This document shows, piece by piece, positions 61,701 through 64,000 of a DNA stretch of 64,000 nt. The stretch is from Paraburkholderia madseniana (GTDB taxonomy: Bacteria; Pseudomonadota; Gammaproteobacteria; Burkholderiales; Burkholderiaceae). Location of the stretch: contig NZ_VOSW01000042.1 in NCBI RefSeq assembly GCF_009690905.1, forward strand, positions 1-64,000. The letters are read 5' to 3'. Position 1 is the stretch's first letter. Each line of letters begins with the position of its first letter. Below the pieces are notes generated by a model. It did no database searches, had not been told where the DNA came from, and worked only from the letters and a program-made list of their open reading frames with translations. The position numbers and the translations under genes are program-made.

Positions 61701-62354
61701 ATGAAAACGGAAAATGCCGCTCTGATGCAAGCCTCACCCGACTCATCCTTACTGCACAGTCTCGAATCCGTCAGCTTCCCGACGCTAGGGCACTTCATGG
61801 AAGACGGCTTCGCGGACCATCGCCTTCGCGCGATGGTCCCCAATGTGAAGGTGATCGGGCGCGCGGTGACGCTCAAGCTACAGTCGCCCGACGCCATCCC
61901 CGTGAACCGCGCCCTCTCGCAACTCAAACCCGGCGACGTGCTGGTGATCGACATGAGCGGTAACCATACGCATGCGCCGGTCGGAGCGGTCACGGCATGT
62001 GCCGCGCTCAACGCCGGCGCGAGGGGTGTTATCGTCGACGGCGTGGTGACCGATCTCATCGAACTACGCAGCACGGGGCTGCCGGTGTTCGCGCGCGGAA
62101 CATCGTTGCTCACGACCAAAAAGCGCGACACGATGTCGAGCCTGTTCAACGAGCCGGTGGTGTGCGGTGGGGTCGTGGTGCGCCCAGGCGACATCGTGCT
62201 GGCCGACGACAACGGTGTACAGTTCGCTGAAGCACTGGCCCTTACCGACGTGATCGATCTGGCGCTGGCTTCCGACCACGCGGAGCCCGCGATACTGGCT
62301 CGCCTTAACGCCAAAGCACCGCTTCACGAGGTCCTGCAATGCTTCATGTCGTAA
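61701..62354 (+). CDS. RraA-family protein lacking the catalytic Arg
   Basis: This 217-aa RraA/HMG-aldolase fold protein has GDVLVIDMSGN and DIVLADDNGVQ in the usual places. In the active-site strand VIVDGVVTDLIELR, Thr117 stands where aldolases have Arg (Arg123 in the LigK of this window); Asp118 is kept. It is therefore doubtful as an aldolase and may be a decarboxylase or another lyase. It is second in the operon with MHS transporter, class II aldolase and hydroxyacid dehydrogenase. Confidence 0.83.
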   Translation: MKTENAALMQASPDSSLLHSLESVSFPTLGHFMEDGFADHRLRAMVPNVKVIGRAVTLKLQSPDAIPVNRALSQLKPGDVLVIDMSGNHTHAPVGAVTACAALNAGARGVIVDGVVTDLIELRSTGLPVFARGTSLLTTKKRDTMSSLFNEPVVCGGVVVRPGDIVLADDNGVQFAEALALTDVIDLALASDHAEPAILARLNAKAPLHEVLQCFMS

Positions 62355-62464
62355 AGTATTCACGCGGCTAATGATCAGCATTAGAACAATCAAGTTGACG
62401 GACACTGACGCGCTAACGAACACTACGTGCACTACAGCAAGTGAGAACCTGGGAGTCTTCTGAA

Positions 62465-63268
62465 ATGCAATCCACGCCCACATCCGACCGCATGAGCGAC
62501 AAACCGGCACCGATCGGTGCCGAACAGCAGGTACGGGAGGAACTGGCGGCGCTCTACCGGCTGGCCGCTCACTTCCGCATGACCGACATGATCGATACGC
62601 ACATCACGGCGCGCCTGCCCAGTTTGCCGGGCGAGCCGCCGGCATTTCTGATCAACCGCTACGGCGTGCTGTTTCACGAAATGCGCGCGTCGGACCTCGT
62701 GAAGATCGATCATCTCGGCAACGTCGTCGACGAGCGGGCGCACAGCGACCCCGCGTTGTTTCGTGTGAACGCCGCAGGGTTCACGATTCATTCGGCCATC
62801 CACGCGGCTCGCGACGATCTGCATTTCGTGATCCATACGCATACAGCCGCCGGAACAGCCGTATCGGCGCAGGAGCAGGGGCTGCTGCCGATCAGTCAGC
62901 ATGCGTTGAAGTTCTACGGCAAGCTCGCTTACCACGACTACGAGGGCATCGCGCTCGAACTCGGCGAGCGCGAGCGTCTGGTGCGCGACCTCGGTTCCTG
63001 CAAGGCGATGATCCTGCGCAATCATGGCTTGCTTGCGGCAGGCGCGACGGCAGCCGAAGCGTTCCACGAGATCTATTTCCTCGAGCGGGCCTGTCAGGCG
63101 CAAATCCAGGCGCTGGCCGGCGGCAGCGCGCTGCGCATCCCGCCGCGAGAAGTGTGCGAGCTGACAGCGAGCCAGTTCGCTCGCGACGACTCCGCGGGAA
63201 TTTCGGAGCTGGCGTGGCGCGCGGCGTTACGGTTGATCGACGACCCGCAATCCGACTACCGCAACTAG
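62465..63268 (+). CDS. Class II aldolase/adducin-family protein
   Basis: This 267-aa protein of the fuculose-1-phosphate aldolase/adducin fold has zinc ligands His124 and His126 (FVIHTHTAAG) and His187 (RNHGLLAAG). The ATG at 62465 follows GGGAG; a GTG at 62441 would add eight residues. Members are aldolases, epimerases or decarboxylases. With the RraA-like protein before and a hydroxyacid dehydrogenase 22 bp after, it probably handles a hydroxy- or keto-acid. Confidence 0.87.
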   Translation: MQSTPTSDRMSDKPAPIGAEQQVREELAALYRLAAHFRMTDMIDTHITARLPSLPGEPPAFLINRYGVLFHEMRASDLVKIDHLGNVVDERAHSDPALFRVNAAGFTIHSAIHAARDDLHFVIHTHTAAGTAVSAQEQGLLPISQHALKFYGKLAYHDYEGIALELGERERLVRDLGSCKAMILRNHGLLAAGATAAEAFHEIYFLERACQAQIQALAGGSALRIPPREVCELTASQFARDDSAGISELAWRAALRLIDDPQSDYRN

Positions 63269-63290
63269 GCCCGTTCTCCGGTTCGATGCA

Positions 63291-64000
63291 ATGACCAAAT
63301 TAGTTCTGATGAGCCGTGACTTCGACATGTCACACCTGGTGCAGCCGATTCTGCGCGCCGCCCCTGAGTTCGATGTCGTGATGCATGGCGAGCGGTCCAG
63401 CGGCGACGCTGACATCGCCGTGTGCTGGAACCCACCGGCCGGCGCGCTGGCGGCGCTGCCGAAACTGCGGCTCGTGCATAGCATCGCTGCGGGCGTCGAC
63501 AACATCCTGTCCGACCCTGCCCTGCCTGCCGTGCCGCTGTGCCGGGTCGTCGATCCGCAACACGCACGCGGCATGAGCGAATTCGTCACGTGGGGGGCGC
63601 TACACTTCCATCGCCAGCTCGACCGTGTGCTTGCCAATCAGCGTCTTAACCGCTGGTTCCGCGACGATCAGCGCGATGCTTCCGAATGCGCCGTCGGCAT
63701 CATGGGACTGGGAGAAATCGGCAGCCGCGTCGCGACGGATTTGCAGCGCTTCGGCTTCGCGGTGCGCGGCTGGGCGCGCAAGCCCCGCGAACTGCCAGGC
63801 GTGACGACCTTCGCCGGTCCCGAGCAATTCAAGCCATTCCTTCAGGGGACGGACATCCTCGTGTGTCTCTTGCCGCTCACGCACGAAACCCGCTGGATTC
63901 TCAATGCGAACATGTTCGAGCACTTACGGCCTGGCGCGAAGCTGATTCACGTCGGTCGCGGCGAACATCTGGTGCCTGCGGACCTGATCGCGGCGCTCAA
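63291..64000 (+). CDS. NAD(P)-dependent 2-hydroxyacid dehydrogenase (GhrA-like; cut by window edge)
   Basis: The first 236 residues of a D-2-hydroxyacid dehydrogenase are present; the C-terminal catalytic His lies beyond 64000. The Rossmann motif is GIMGLGEIG and the Arg-containing loop is HVGRGEHL, as in the homologue at 16584. The ATG at 63291 is 22 bp after the class II aldolase stop. It would supply or remove a 2-oxoacid/2-hydroxyacid pair in the same pathway as its upstream neighbours. Confidence 0.88.
   Translation, partial: MTKLVLMSRDFDMSHLVQPILRAAPEFDVVMHGERSSGDADIAVCWNPPAGALAALPKLRLVHSIAAGVDNILSDPALPAVPLCRVVDPQHARGMSEFVTWGALHFHRQLDRVLANQRLNRWFRDDQRDASECAVGIMGLGEIGSRVATDLQRFGFAVRGWARKPRELPGVTTFAGPEQFKPFLQGTDILVCLLPLTHETRWILNANMFEHLRPGAKLIHVGRGEHLVPADLIAAL

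Noticed and set aside
1..64000. Prophage, insertion sequences, tRNA or rRNA genes
   Set aside because: No integrase, transposase, phage structural gene, tRNA-like cloverleaf or rRNA sequence was recognised on either strand.

Overview
The window looks like a chromosome segment of a Paraburkholderia/Burkholderia-type betaproteobacterium. The evidence is high GC, the divergent prpC/prpR arrangement, Burkholderia-style LptD and BamA proteins, many LysR/GntR/LacI/AraC-controlled catabolic operons and an OmpC-type porin remnant. This assignment comes from recognising protein families; no database search was run. I see no rRNA, tRNA, CRISPR array, insertion sequence or prophage. Almost all the DNA is coding.

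Layout. (1) 1-2764: the start of prpC (2-methylcitrate synthase) faces prpR, its sigma-54 activator; a -24/-12 promoter and upstream half-sites lie between them. (2) 2721-15405, minus strand: a long, tightly overlapped operon-like run. It holds an aldehyde dehydrogenase, a HAD dehalogenase-like enzyme, a FAD amine oxidase, a peptide/opine-type ABC importer, a three-subunit HcnABC-like FAD/Fe-S dehydrogenase and a short AraC regulator. It looks like uptake plus oxidation of an amino compound. (3) 15684-19656, plus strand: GNAT acetyltransferase, GhrA-like hydroxyacid dehydrogenase, class III omega-aminotransferase and an Lrp regulator. (4) 19669-25319: an LptD-like protein with two small upstream genes, divergent from a BamA-like protein. 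Neither sits in its usual housekeeping neighbourhood. (5) 25676-29904: an orphan response regulator with a degenerate receiver, two hypothetical genes and a BaeS/BaeR-like two-component pair. (6) 29961-35439: a dmlR/dmlA-type D-malate/tartrate locus with an M14 deacylase and a cupin, a porin pseudogene and an AAHS aromatic-acid permease. (7) 35956-44852: a galactan utilisation locus (GH53, GH42, sugar ABC importer, ATPase) divergent from a LacI regulator, with two matching palindromic operators. (8) 45062-50962: succinate-semialdehyde dehydrogenase, LysR, MFS, then LigJ and LigK for the end of the gallate/protocatechuate 4,5-cleavage route. (9) 51073-54451: hypothetical, AraC, AlaX, and a split chromate transporter. 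(10) 54462-58775, minus strand: GntR repressor, SDR, MFS and mannonate-dehydratase-like RspA. (11) 58992-64000: a lone sulfonate-type binding protein, then an MHS transporter, an RraA-like protein without the catalytic Arg, a class II aldolase and a truncated hydroxyacid dehydrogenase.

How it fits together: most of the window is modular carbon and nitrogen scavenging of root- or plant-derived compounds (propionate, amino compounds, galactan, hydroxy acids, aromatic acid intermediates), each module with a local regulator. Two observations stand out. One is the paired LptD/BamA-like outer-membrane assembly proteins with unknown small partners. The other is an identical 15-bp Lrp-box-like palindrome about 110-120 bp upstream of both the aminotransferase and the succinate-semialdehyde dehydrogenase genes, 27 kb apart, with an Lrp-family gene beside one of them.
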